NCBI RefSeq assembly: GCF_963576615.1
Contig: NC_088708.1
Coordinates: 4,402,001 to 4,466,000 of the forward strand
DNA: 64,000 nt
DNA from: Watersipora subatra
Lineage: Eukaryota; Bryozoa; Gymnolaemata; Cheilostomatida; Watersiporidae
Reading direction: 5' to 3'
Both the position numbers and the translations under genes were made by a program. Below, in pieces: positions 26,156 to 40,700 of the stretch. Numbering within the stretch: the first letter of the stretch is position 1; every line of letters starts with the position of its first letter. The notes under the pieces were generated by a model. It ran no database searches. It saw only the letters and a program-made list of their open reading frames with translations, and was not told where the DNA came from.

Positions 26156-27841
26156 ATGACAATCAGAAGTTCGGTATTTATCATTCCTTGTCTTGTATGC
26201 TGGTAGATTGTGATAATGATGAGGCTATTTTATTCCAGAAGTTTTGTCTTGATGTATTATCTATCATTTTACAAACTGATCTCATGATGAGATCATGAGC
26301 TCAAAATGAGCTCATCTACTGCAATGTTATTTTTTTTACACTCACCTCATCATTGTTTTTTTTAACCTTTTTTGTGTCAGAACAAAAGGAGCCAGATTAT
26401 AATACTTACTATTTGCATATGTAAACAAATAGCTGTATATTTATGTTAGATATTAAATATGCAGTGATTTTATTTACATGTTAATTTTGTTTGTCAGAGC
26501 ATCTGTCTTCAAATGAATGCAAATAAAGTTCTCATAAATAGTATAAAAAAACAACTCACCATATCGATTGTATACATGATAGAATGTCTCAAAGCAAGAT
26601 TATTGGTTTACATTGTGTTTTATTAAAACAGCTCTTTTTGTATCACTGTCATTAACAGTATTTTAGATAAAATGGTTTTAAAAAACTCAAAACAACCTCT
26701 CATTAGTTTTGTGAAAAAAAATGTCAATTTCAGATAGATAACTTATGGTAACGGAAAAGCTTAATCGTATCGCTAAAATTTTGTGCCCATGTATTTGTAC
26801 TCATGTACATGCACTCAAATTTGTACACATGTACTTACAGATTTTTGGCTATTCGAATTTACGTCTAATTAGTATTACCGTGTATTTTGTAGTGAGAATG
26901 TTCTCATTAAGAAGTTGTTTAAACAACGAGCAGATAACTACTGCTCTAATTGTAAAATCCTGCAACGATAACATTATGTGACGAGAGGACGAGACGTTCG
27001 ATGACGTCAAATCAAAAGCGCAACTCTGGTGGAAATGCCACGCCTTCACAAGTAAACATGCGCGTACGTACTAACATACGGTATTTAGGAACTCATCAGT
27101 TTCATTGCAGAAAAAACATTGTCATTACAGTGTATGACTAAACTATTTTATTATACAAATAAATACATACATATATAAAAAATACTGTGCTTGATTAGAT
27201 AAAACAAAAATCACCGCATATACATGTTAATCAATATGTACGGTAACCATTAAATTCATTTGAGCAATAAGAAAAGGGAACGAAATGTCCTTTTCTGAAT
27301 TTCCGGTAACGCATATCTTTCAATGAAGTTATTTTTCTGTAGCATTTTGTAAGTTTTTGTTACTGATGGCATACTTTTTTCATTTCAAAATATTCTTATA
27401 TGGGTAAATGAATTTTTTATAGTGCTGGGCGAAGGCTTCGAAACAAATTATGTAGAGGATGCGTTTCGCTCGTTACCTCTCCCATTGTGTGCGATATTCT
27501 TCTGTTATTGAGAGTTTGGTACATAACATCGTATTCTGTTTAGCAGATACGGTGTATAGAAGGCCTATAGAGGAATGGCTGAATTGTATAGGTTCAGTTG
27601 TATATTGGTATACTGCTAATTATAACTATTGCCTTTTCAAGATATTTCACTTACGTGATGCAATATTATGATGCGTATATGAACATTTGCAGCTCTAGCA
27701 GTTTTTTTAGGTTTCAAGATTGAATTAGGTTTATAGCTTTGGTTTTTTTAAGTTATACAATTTTGTTCCCATTAGTATATATTTCAGTTTATGTTGATTC
27801 TATTGCCAAACCTAGATTGTTCTACTTCATTTGATAATATG

Positions 27842-28567
27842 GAGCCTTACAGTGCCTTGCGTTCCATGTTCTCAAACCAAGTTGTTGAACTAGGGTTGCT
27901 GTTCAAAGTATGGTGCCTTACAGTGCCTCGAGTTTGTAAAAGTAAGGTGCAATGTATTGGTATTACGGTAGCATAACCGTAGTTCTGGTTATATTAACAA
28001 TGGTGCACCAATAAGCCCCGTTAGCTAATAAAAATTAAACTCTGTATGTATGTACTGTAAAACTAAAACTTATTGCTTTTACCAGGAATTTGAGTTTACA
28101 ACGCACTAGTTATAAACCAATTTTGAAGAACTCGGCTTCTGCAAACCGGTAAAATCTGCTCGAAAGCGAGTTAAAAAACCCGAGTTACTGTTTCCGAGTA
28201 AGCAATGATCCAACTCGAGTTTTTAAATATAACTCGGTTTTATCAACTCAGGTTGCAAACCCGGGACACTCTAATTTGCCTTAAATTCTATTTTTACAGT
28301 ACATACATAAATAGTTTAATTTCTATTAGCTAACGGGTGCCTGTCGGTGTACCATTGTTAATATAACCATATCTACGGTTATGCTACCGTAATACCAGTA
28401 TATTGCACCTTACTTTTACAAACTCAAGTTTGTAAATATAGCTGTAGTTGTAAACACAACTCGAGTTCATCAAAAACCCAGCCCGAGTTCTTTGAACAGC
28501 AACCCGAGTTCAACAACTCGGTTTGAGAACATAGAACGGTTTGAGAACATAGAGGCACTGTAAGGCT
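27842..28567. mobile_element. Foldback (long inverted repeat) element upstream of OLA1
   Basis: The ends gagccttacagtgcct and aggcactgtaaggctc are perfect inverted repeats, and pairing continues inward: ggtattacggtagcataacc (27,958 onward) matches the reverse complement of the 28,372-28,395 region, and gttagctaataaaaatt matches aatttctattagctaac. Arms are about 220 bases. The inner part is rich in actcgagtt-type motifs. No coding region. It ends about 205 bases before the OLA1 start codon, so it may overlap the promoter or 5' UTR. Confidence 0.8.
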
Positions 28568-28773
28568 CTATAGGGTTTTTAATGAACTCGAGTTGTGTTT
28601 ACATGTCGAGTTGTATTTACATATTTAGTTATATTTATTGTTTGTGTAAATAGCTTTAATACTATGAGTTAATTGCTTTGGCTGCTTTTGTTTTTCTGGA
28701 TATAAAGTAGTGAAATCACCTTTTTTAAATTTGTATGTTTTTAATTTGGTACAGCTAAAAAGGTGTAAAAACT

Positions 28774-31700
28774 ATGCCTGGAAAGAAAAAACAGCAGGAA
28801 GAAGAGCTTCCCATGCTCATGGGAAGACTGAGCACTAATATCAAAATTGGAATTGTAGGCTTGCCGAATGTGGGGTGAGTTGTGACTGATTCGCCGTTAT
28901 CATTTCAAACTCACTTGGCTCATCAAATTTGTGAGGATTCAGTTGCTTTCCTACGTTGATCAGAGTACTCTTATAGTTAAAATTCTGCTTTTGCAAAAAT
29001 GTGTTATCATATCGTATTAATTAGTTTATTAGTCATGCCCTTTTGGTGCTGCTGTTTATCAAGCTATTACGTTATGCGTTATACTAGCAAGTCAACATTC
29101 TTCAATGTGATGACCAAGTCTGCTGCTCCTGCTGAAAACTTCCCATTCTGTACTATTGATCCAAATGAGGCCCGAGTAGCAGTACCTGATGACAGGTGGA
29201 GATTCCTCTGTGACTATCACAAGCCAGCCAGGTGCAGTTAATGTTACTTGTGTTATATAACTCCTTTCAAGGTTGAAATAGGGAGGTCTGAGCGTATTTG
29301 TTAAATACAGTGCACCCTCGAGATACGATGTTAATTCGTTCCAGGGTTGGCATCGTATGGTGAAAAATTCGTATATCGGGGTATAAAGATCATTGTAATT
29401 ATATAATGCAAACACCCCCTGGTAAAAATCGTCAATTTTTTTTATAAAATTGTGTACATATTGACAATTAGCAACAAAATAGTATGTTAACTTTAGTAAT
29501 TATAGTTACCTACAGTAACTGTATTGTATTTAGTGTATTTTATTGGTTATGATCTGCAATAAAACTCAAAATTATAATGTGTGTACCAAATGTAGTACGT
29601 ACGAAGTTCTTGCCTTCAAAAGGTACGCATAACACAAACTTTGAATTCACTTCAAGTAAGTTTAGCTTGCTAAGCCTACACTTAAAACTAAGTTTTAGTA
29701 TGTATTTTGAACTATTTTACTGAATTTCAACTTTTTATTACGAAATTTTATCCTTCAGCAGTTCCTATCTTCACTTTCACTATAAACTTTAGCCTATCTG
29801 GTTGAAACCTTTTTCAACCTAAATCATAAAGGCCGAGCGATGCAGTTATAGAAAGCGGCCTCTCGCACACTTGACCATTTAATGGCTACCGAAAAGAAAA
29901 ATAAAATTATATTTTCTATACTGGACGTACATACCTTTGGAGTAACGTGGCTTTAGCTGGTACATGTAGCGGGTAAAGCAGAGAGGAGGCAAAACGTATC
30001 AATGCTAATTATGGTGCTGTACACTTGAAAATAAATTTAAAACGTAATGAATTGGAATTTTTTAGCACACTAAAAGAAGTTGTCCATTCCTGTCCAATTT
30101 TTCTACGAAAAAATTGATGGTGCAATGCAGAAAATTGCTAGCTAGCGCTTGTAAAAGGATCCAGAGAATGTTGTACTGTAGTTTGTCTTGTATGAAATGT
30201 GCACAAGAATCAATGTAACCATACATACAAAGTTTGTACGTATTTATACCCTATGGGGGGACAGGGCTTTAGCAAGTTTCAGAAAGTAATGCGGATGCGT
30301 CAACTATCTTGAGTAGCTAGTTATATGAGTTAAATACATACGATGAATTGTATTCACATAGAAGATAACAAGCCCATATGCAAAGACATGGTTAAACAAG
30401 AAAATATAAAATCAAAAGGAAACAAATAAAATGAATAAAATATGAAAAACATGCCACACAAGAGATAAATAATATATATTATACATGCATTGTTTTAATG
30501 TACCAGTCCACATCAGTAAATTAAACACTTCTGCGAATGTGGGATTTTCTGTATCTTCTACATCCTCGCCTTTACTAAATGGTTGCTCCTTTTGAATGCT
30601 GATCGCGTGCATGACCTAGCTCATTCAAATCTTCAGTCGGAAGCTCTTTCTTGTGCTTGCTTTAATGGAGTTCTTGTTTTAATAATAATTGCAAATGCTG
30701 ATTGGTTGCGATCATATTCCTTGACAATGTTAATAATACGGGTCCCTTCTTATTTACGACATCCAACTTTGTTGACATAGAAATCATTTTTCCTTCGTTT
30801 TGTAACGTTTGTATCTGTCTAAGATTCCATAGATAACGAATTAAATGTAGATAGTTGTAGTTATATATGTATGCTGACTTAAAAGTTAATAGTAAAAGCT
30901 ATAATAGCGCTACAAATGAATATTTGCTCTCGCTTGTGTATTTTACACGAATATTTCCACGCGGACATGAGAGAAGTCGATCATCGTGTCTCTTCTAAAC
31001 ATTCTAAGAATGTTTTCTGCAAACTATATTTCGGTGTCTTTTTTATTTCGACGTGTGTTATGAGCACACCGACGGCCAAATATTAACTCGGGCGAAACTT
31101 TTTTCAAATTCGTATGGTGAAATAAAATTCGTATAGCGAGGTGAAGATATCACAATATTTGACTTCGTAAGGTAAAAAGATCTTATATCAGGGTAATCGT
31201 ATCTCGAGGGTGCACTGTACAAAAGTCGCCAAGCGACCTCTTCAAAGTTCAAAAAATTACCAATGTATATTTGACAGCGGTATGGTGACCATAATTATGA
31301 CAGCTTAGTTTCATTGCTGCAAGTCTGTGAAATCGAAGCTCTATGATTCGATTTTCACACCAAGTTATTGATGATGTGTGAGGATTTATTAAAACTGCTA
31401 GAAATGAGGTATTTTTGGTTAATGTTTAACACAAAATAAACATTGCTGATAAATATTTATATTGTGTTAAACATGCTGATAAATCTATTTATCAGCACAA
31501 GAACATATGTGAGCTGCTTTCCTAAAATTAAATGGCCTGTAACATCGTTTTGATATATCTATCCATGGCATGTGCATTAGTTTACTATTCTGACGTCATC
31601 ACCCTATGAGCTAATCTTTTTTGTAAGTTTTGGTTTGCTATAGTTATGTATCAACAGTTTCGACTGGAGTTTTGAGAGTATATAAAGCCAATGGATATCT

Positions 31701-34700
31701 TTAGCTCAAAGAAAAAGCCTGTGACTGTTTGCTTTACCTTACCAGAGTCTAAAGTGTCACATTTCCTTTGAGTGGGTTAGTTGCTGCTAACTCCGTTATA
31801 AACTGCTTATTTACATGAATAAATATAGCAAAATATATGAGTTGCATGGTGAGTTGTAAGGATATATGAGTTGCATGGTGAGTTGTAAGAACATATGTGC
31901 GTTGCTTGGTGAGTTGTAACGACATATGTGCATTGCTTGGTGAGTTGTAAGGACATATGTGCGTTGCTTGGTGAGTTGTAAGGACATATGTGCGTTGCTT
32001 GGTGAGTTGTAAGAACATATGTGAGTTGCTTGGTGAGTTGTAAGGAAATATATAAGTTGCTTGGTGAGTTGTAAGAAAATACCAAGATCCAGTCTGTTAC
32101 ACTAACCATTTGTTCACTTAAAATAATTTCATGTGGTTTTTTATTTTACCATTTTTCACCATTTTACCATGTATCAAAAGTTAAAATTATAGTTTTAAAT
32201 CGTTTTGCAGTTTCTTTCAATTCGTTTTTGTTTCATTTTGTTTTTGCTCTTTGTTAATGTTTTTTTATTGCAGCCGTACACGTGTGATTAAGGTTACTGC
32301 ATAACACACATATGTCTACTGTCTTTAATAATCAAATAATTGATTTTAGAGTGGCTAGTAGCACGGTCTCTACTCTAGTTACAGATGCACGGGTAACCTT
32401 GTACATGTTGTAGCAAAGTACCAGCATACCTGAATGTGCTTGACATTGCTGGTCTTGTGAAAGGTGCCTCAGAAGGACAGGGACTAGGCAATGCCTTCCT
32501 GTCCCATATCAAGCAATGTGATGCTATCTTTCATATGTCTAGTGAGTAATTTCGTAGATTTTTACGGCACTGACTTCCAGTTTGCGACAGGCTAAATTAT
32601 TTACAGTCCAGATTCAGTTTTTAATTGTTTTAGATCTCAAATACATTCGAGTTTGATCAAAAAATTTGACACTTTTTTGCTATTTAGATTTTAAATAACA
32701 ATTTAAACTCGAACACCTTTAAGATGAGTTGCCTTATTATCATTAGTATTCAACCGCTGTATGCATGTTTCATTGTAGTATACATAATATTAACTGTAGT
32801 ATATTTTATGTTTTGCGTAGTGTATTGTGTTATTTTTATCTTTCATTACGATAAAACACCCAAACTCTTTCAACAGGTTTTTATTTAAAAAAAATTTTTT
32901 TTAATACAGAACTCTGAGAACATGCGGCTGTCAAATGAGTTGCTATGGATACGACAATACATTCTCTGGCCTAGAATTCTCTATTAATAGAGGACTTATG
33001 ACAAATTCATATACTATATATATTATCTAGTCTCTTGAACAAACAGTTTATTGTGAAAGTTAGTGTTAAATGGTTAAATAGTTTTTAGTTTGGCAATGGA
33101 TAGAAGTTGTCTACTTTTGTGGTGATGGAAAAACCTGGTTCACAATTTGAATCATTTGTTTTTCAAACAGTCTTTTAATTCTAAAACAGATTGTGGTGGA
33201 ACTTGTGAGGTCAGAATTGAGTCCATAGGAGGAGATGATTAAGTTAAACTAGGTTCATCTCTCCTTCCTCGTACCTTTTGTTTATTTCACCACTCATTTA
33301 TTTTGCTTTCCATCTTTTCCTTCTCTGTTATCGCGCTCAAATTGTTCTGTTCCATTTGATATCCATCTCTGTACAGGTCTCTGCTCTACATTTTCTATGC
33401 CCTTTATGGCTTTCTTGTTTTGTCTCTTCCTTACCCTCTCACGTCACTCTCTCTCTCTCCTTCCTAGCTCTCAACTTTTCTCCTATTGCATCTTTTGTAC
33501 CGGCTCTTCTCTATTCCATCTCCATCGTCCTCTCTTTTGCCTCTTTCCGTAGTCTCTACTTGTTTCCTACCATACGTTTCAATTTTACTCCTTTGCCTTT
33601 CTTGTATGTGTTCGCTAGCTAGACTTGATATTCAAGTCTTGTATGTGTTCGCTAGCTAGACTTGATATTCAAGTCTTGTATGTGTTCGCTAGCTAGACTT
33701 GATATTCAAGTTTTGTATGTGTTCGTTAGCTAGACTTGATATTCAAGGTCTTGTATGTGTTCGCTAGCTAGACTTGATATTCAAGGTATCAAATGTTTGT
33801 AAAGTGAATTGGTATTGATAAGAAGACATAGCCTGCTGTTATATTCCTCTTACGTCTGAATGTCTGTCACCCAAGTTGAGATTTCATTTAGTTTTAAGCT
33901 CTTGCAATCATTTGTCAAGAGAATCTATCTATATGTTCCATAAGACAAGCCAAAGAAAATAATGGTGTTGTCTTTACTCAGCATGATCCTGTAAATTGTA
34001 TGTGTAAGTTTACTGTGTAACTATTTTCCTCAAATTGTTTGGTTTATGGTCAAAATAACCCTACATAGATTACAGTTATGCAACCTGTGTTACAAATCTA
34101 TTTGAATGTTACCTTCATGTTTAAAAGCGCTCATTGATTGCATGCACTGATAACTCCTCATAGACCTCATCTTCAAAGTTGCTGTAGTTTCAAGTAGTTT
34201 TATTCCTTTCTCCATTCTCCAAATACTTTAACAAGCTTCTTTTTTTTAACTGAGAATCTATGGCTATCATTGCTGAGAGGTGTCTAGTAATCTATTGAGG
34301 ATAAGGGCGTTTCTTTTTAAATTTCAAGTGTCATATGCCATGTATTTTTTTAGAATAGCAGTGTGGTGTAAGATTGTTTCGGTGATATTCTTGAGTGGCA
34401 GATTGGCTTTATTTGCTGCTATTGGTTATGTAAGCCCCATTTCTGAAACCTGCTAATACTTAAACAATTATTGCAATGCATTATGTAAGCAATGATTGAC
34501 AGATTAGGGAAGCAACTCCATATTTTGTTGTAGCTCAAGTCAATTTTTGAAAGGTTTCTGCTCCTTGAAAAACATTATCAAATTTTTCAGTCATATCAAT
34601 GTGAAATTTAGCTTATTCATTTATGTTTTAGTAAGGGTGCTGTGAGTGGGAATAAATGGGTTAAAAATTGTCTGCTGGTTATTGGCATTATTCACAATGT

Positions 34701-37700
34701 TTATTGGCATATAAAGGAGCATTCGAAGATGAAGATGTGACACATGTGGAGGGCGATGTGGACCCAGTAAGAGACCTGGATGTGATCTTCCACGAGTTGA
34801 GGGCCAAAGACTTGGAGCAGCTTAACAAGCGGCTTGAAGGACTCGTTAAGCAGAAGGACAGAGACAAGCAAACTAAGGCTGAATATGTGAGCATTGGAGT
34901 TCTCTACTTTGTCTTGCTTAGCCTTTACCTTGTTTAGCCTGCGTACCTCGTGTTTCTCATTAGCTTATACAACTTTATATTTGTACTGTTTAGCCTGTGT
35001 ACCATGCTTTTAACTTGAGACTGCAGTCCTTAGATTCTTTAGATTTACTTGCGCATTACCTTTTTAACTTTTCTATCTGTGACTTGTAAGTAATTGGTTG
35101 TGCACTATGGTTTATTAGGCTAATCACGAAGAAACGTGTGTACAGTGTTGGGGTGGCTTGTAGGAATGCCTGGTGAAAGTAAAGGACTTGCTGGACACGC
35201 AGGCCAAGCCCGTTAGGTTTGGTAAATGGGACAATAAAGAGATAGAAATACTAAATGAACACCTGTTCATCACCTCAAAACCTATCATCTACCTGATAAA
35301 CCTATCAGAGAAAGATTACATCAGAAAGAAAAACAAGTGGTAAATCATATTCTTGCCTCCAGTTGCTCGATGTGCCTTTGAACACTACTATCTGGCATGT
35401 CTACCATAAGCAGTGTTCCACTACTGTGTATATTATTAGAAATTGCGTTCATATCAACCATAAGCAGTGTTCCCCTACTGTGTATATTACTAGAAACTGT
35501 GTTCATATCAACCATAAGCAGTGTTCCACTATTGTGTATATTACTAGAAATTACATTCATATCAACCATAAGCAGTGTTCTACTACTTTGTATATTACTA
35601 GTACATATAATTGCGTTCATGTCAACTATAAGCAGTGTTCCACTACTATGTACATCGCCTTACTTAATGTTAAGATCGAATGAGATTCTCATACTTCTGT
35701 ATGTACTTGAGCTGTCATCAACCATAATCTTCATCATAATCCTTTTATCCTGTTAAGAACTCGCTAGATGCGTATTTAATGAACTTAAATCACATTTGGT
35801 TGCTTGTCTCTGACAGTTATCTCCTAGTGCAGTCTTTTCTCTCAGGCTACTGAAGATCAAGCAGTGGATAGATGAGAATGACCCTCGAGGAGTCATCATA
35901 CCCTGGAGTGCTGCCCTTGAGACTCAACTTGTCGATATGTCGCCGGAGGAAACGACTAGTTTTCTACAAGAAAAAAATGCTACCAGGTATTGTAAATGTC
36001 AATGTTAATAGATGGCAGCCGAGAAGCTGACAGCCTTGGATAGACTGGTTTAGTTTTTTTTTCAGCATTACTTGATTCAGGTTATTCTTTATTTTGTAGT
36101 GCTCTGGACAAGATAATTACCAATGGTTTCAAGGCACTGCACCTTGAATACTTCTTCACTGCAGGTTCAGATGAGGTAAAAGCTTGGACCATTAAGGTAA
36201 GAGCGGTGGTCCTCAACACTAACTCAGTTGCTATAACTCAACAATGACCTTCAAAGATGACCAGCCATAAAAATGTATGACAAGAGAAAACTCTAGTTTT
36301 ATCTCACCCTTCTTGCTGTTGGAATCACTGGCCAGCGCTTCATGGCCATGAACTACTTCTGCCATTGACACAATTCATCACCATAGTACAACAAATTCAC
36401 ATTAATTTCCAACTCTAGCTTTTAACCTTGATGCATTGAAATGCAGTACAAACCTTTCATGAATATTCATAAAGCTTACAAAAGTCTATTTTGAAACATG
36501 TACATTTCCCTTTTGGCCGCTCTAACAGTATTTAGTCATATAAAAATGAATGACTCTTTTTGGTAAAGGCTTTTCTACATGTGGTCGATGTTAAACTTGA
36601 AAAATAGCGTGCTTTTTGGTATAGTCATAGAACTTAAGCAAACAAGTTTGATGAAGTGTGAGACGTATGCCATTTATCCTATAATATTAGATTATCAGGC
36701 TGGAGACTCTTTTTACTAGTCTCTAGTAACTAGAAAAATGAAGTTCTTATTCTGATATCAATAGTTCAATTTTAGCTAGAGCCAAGAAACAGCGAATATC
36801 ATGTTGGTGTATAGAGTGAATGTCTAAAGAGTGTTGTTATGTCAATTTCTTTGCATCTTCTGGTCATAGTTGCTGCAATCATAATGCAGTTGTGTTTAAA
36901 CGGCCGATAAATTGTTCATAGTAAATTTTAATTGCACCTTCAGGTAAAAACAGGTGATGAAGCTATTTTTATACAATTGAAAATTTTAAAGATGAAATCG
37001 TTTTTGCAACCAAATTGTTGGTGTGCTACTTGACTTTCATTATAGTAAATAAATTTTACAGGATTTATAAATATGTTGGGAAGCTACAAAATACATTTTA
37101 AATAGCTTGAAGCTGTAATTTGTTTGTTATTCATAAAAGCAAATTCTTGTTTCCTTAAAGGTTTACTTGCAACAAAATTCACATTACAGTTATTTGGTAT
37201 CAAAAGATTCACCATGTCTTGCTCTGCTGTGTTGTAGGAGCAAAATATGTGGAAATGTGGTTACAAGCTCTTAAAAGCTTAAAAACGAACAGTTAATCGC
37301 CGCCATCACGAAAACGCCATAGGTTAGATTCAATGTTTTTTTCTGATGTACGTGTCAAAACAATTTGGTTATTGTTTTGACACGTAATGTTATCACGTGA
37401 ATTGAAAGGCCAATAAAAGGCTCAATATAAAACATCTCGTAGCACTAGTTTATGACAAACACTTCGGGTTCTACCGAAAAGCCAGTATCTAATATAGATG
37501 CTCACTACTTTACAGTTTTTTTTTGGCCTGGTCTAATCGTCTAGTCATAATCTGATCATGTGACCCATACTTCCTGCCAAACCGCGCGAATAATTTCTGT
37601 AGCATTTTTCTACTATCACAGGTGACCAACAGGCTCGTCATGTTCATCAGAGGATGATATGCGTTCCTTCGAGCTAAGGTTAAAAAATTAAACAAATTTT

Positions 37701-40700
37701 CCCACGACCAAACGCAAGCGGAGCGAATGTTGGAGAGGTTTATGATAAATGCATGTGCACACAACTCACGAAAATTATTCATCAACAACGTCGCAAACCC
37801 TTGTACCGAAATCTCATCAACAAATTTACCCATTTTTCAGTTGAGTCGTTTAAAGGTTGACTTGCAACAAAATTCACATTACAGTTATTTGGTATCATAA
37901 GATTCACCATGTCATACTCTGTTGTGTTGTAGGTGCAAAATATATGGGAATGTGATTACAAGCTCTTAAAAGCTAAAAAACTAACAGTTAATCGCAGCCA
38001 CACAAGACCGCCGTAGTTTGGATTCGCTTTCCAAAACGGCTCAAATGGGACGTAGTTGTTACAGGATGGTTTCTGTTTACACTTTCATGCAATCTCATTC
38101 GTCGAAATATTTTCACAAATATACTTCAGGCATTCAATAAAACCATGTCTATTGTTCTTACGCGTCTGTTTTATCGTCATTGTAATGCTGTCACTTTTAG
38201 CACTGATATCTTTTAACATACCGTAAAAAATCGTTAAATTTTTTAACCTTAGCTCAAAGTAGTGCATATCATTGTCTGATAATCATGACGAGTCTGTTGG
38301 TCACCTGTGATAATTGAAAAGTGCTGCAAAAATTATTTTCGAAGTATTGGGTCACATGATCAGATTACGACTTGACGATTAGTCCTAGTTGAAATAAAAC
38401 TAAAGTAGCGAGCATCTATATTTGATACGGGGTCTTCGGTAAAACCCGAAGTGTTTGTCATAAACTAGTGCTACGATAAGTTTATATTGAGCTTTTTATT
38501 GGCCTTTCAATTCACAAAGAGAACATCACGTGACAAGACGATAACCAAACTGTAATGAATACGTCAGTTAAATAGATTCTAATCTACGGCAGCTTTTCGT
38601 TTTTGAGCTTTTAAGAGCTTGTAATCACATTTCCACGTATTTGGCACCTACAACACAACATGGTGAATCTTTTGATACCAAATAACTGTAATGTGAATTT
38701 TGTTGCAAGTCAACCTTTAAGTATAATAACGATACAAAACACATATAAGCCTATTTAAGTATGTTACCAAGTCTTTGTAAATTGTCGACAATATCTTAAA
38801 ACTTATCTATCTGATCGGATTATACACAAATAGACAGATTAATTTGGCCGAAAATCGTTATTAAAACTTGCCAAGCCTTATTTTTATCCAAATTAAGACC
38901 GGCAAACGAAACGCCGAGCAACAGAGAATAGAACCATTAAGTCGTGCACATTTCACGAAAGAATAACGTGCACGTTTCACCAGTCTATAGCATTGTCGAA
39001 TTGCCGAAGGTTTCTGTAATTAACGTAGAAGTACTGAAATATAATCGTTTCTTTTTTGCTGATTTCAAAATGACTGACATTTTGGACACTTTTGAGTACG
39101 TTGGTATTCTAACTGATGTCCCAAGCAGTGAAAGTAAAGAAAATGACGATGATATTTTTTCTAACGATTCTTATGAGATTATTACAATATTTAATTATAA
39201 GTTTTGATGACTATTGAAGTGTTATAGTCACACTAGCAACATCGATGATGGGCAATATGTTACTGTTATTATTTTTTCTAAATAGTTTTGTTAAATAGAT
39301 TTTCTAAAAATCTATATAAAGATCACAACTACTTAATATTGTTAGCTATGAGGTTTTGAAATGTAAACAAAATTGTGCATTGGTTTTCTATTATTACTGT
39401 ATTACTATATTAATAATATTGGTTATTCTAATAATATCAGTGCATTTTACTTCTAATATTGCATTTCTCCTATTGCAGGGAGAGAGATATAAACATACAA
39501 TCTTTTCCTTTCATTATTGCTGTTTGTTGTACATAATAACACCCACACCCAGTACATTACAGCTGCCATTGCAGTTATCCTATTGCACTGCAGTGCCATT
39601 TGACTGCTAATATTGCATTTCTCAACCATCAGTACCCTTTCTTTTTTCCAATATCACTTTGGTCGTGGGCTGTATGACAGGGGAATTTCTAAACCAAATT
39701 GCGCATCATCGATGTTGTTAGTGTGACTATAACACTTCAATAGTCATCCAAACTTACAATTAAATATTGTAATAATCTCATAATATCTCATAATATCACT
39801 TTGGTCGTGGGCTGTATGACAGGGGAATTTCTAGACCAAATTGCCCATCATCGATAATGTTAGTGTGACTATAACACTTCAATAGTCATCCAAACTTACA
39901 ATTAAATATTGTAATAATCTCATAATATCTCATAATATCACTTTGGTCGTGGGCTGTATGACAGGGGAATTTCTAGACCAAATTGCCCATCATCGATAAT
40001 GTTAGTGTGACTATAACACTTCAATAGTCATCCAAACTTATAATTAAATATTGTAACTAGAGATTCCACTGTCATACAGCCCACGACCAAAGGGATATTG
40101 GAAAAAAAGAAAGTGTACTGATGGTTGAGAAATGCAATATTAGCAGTCAAATGGCACTGCAGTGCAATAGGATAACTGCGATGGTAGCTGTAATGTACTG
40201 GGTGTGGGTGTTATTATATATATACAACAAATAGCAATAATGAAAGGAAAAGATTATATGTTTATATCTCTCCCCTGCAATAGGAGAAATGCAATATTGG
40301 CCAATATTAGAAGTAAAATGCACTGATATTATTAGAATAACCAATATTATTAACATAGTAATAATATAAAACCAATGCACAATTTTGTTTACATTTCAAA
40401 ACGTCATAGCTAACTATATCACGAAGTTGTGATATTTATATAGATTTTTAGAAATTCTGTACTACGTAGTCATTGTTCTGTAGTCATCCAAACTTATAAT
40501 TAGTTATTGTAATAATCTCATAAAAACCGTTAGAAAAAATATCATCGTAATTTTCTTTACTTACACTGCGTTGGACATCAGTTAGAATACCAAAGTACTC
40601 CAAATTGTCTAAAATGTGAGTTGCTTTTAAATCGGCAAAAATGAAACGATTTCAGTACTCCTAACTTAATTACAGAAACCTTCGGCAATTCGACAACGCT

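Noticed and set aside
30412-30612. Transposase fragment inside the pogo-like element
   Set aside because: The 66-codon frame shows no DDE or DNA-binding motif, and neighbouring frames have many stops.
33278-33622. 114-codon hydrophobic frame
   Set aside because: It comes from a pyrimidine-rich intron tract; hydrophobicity follows from base composition, and there is no splice support.
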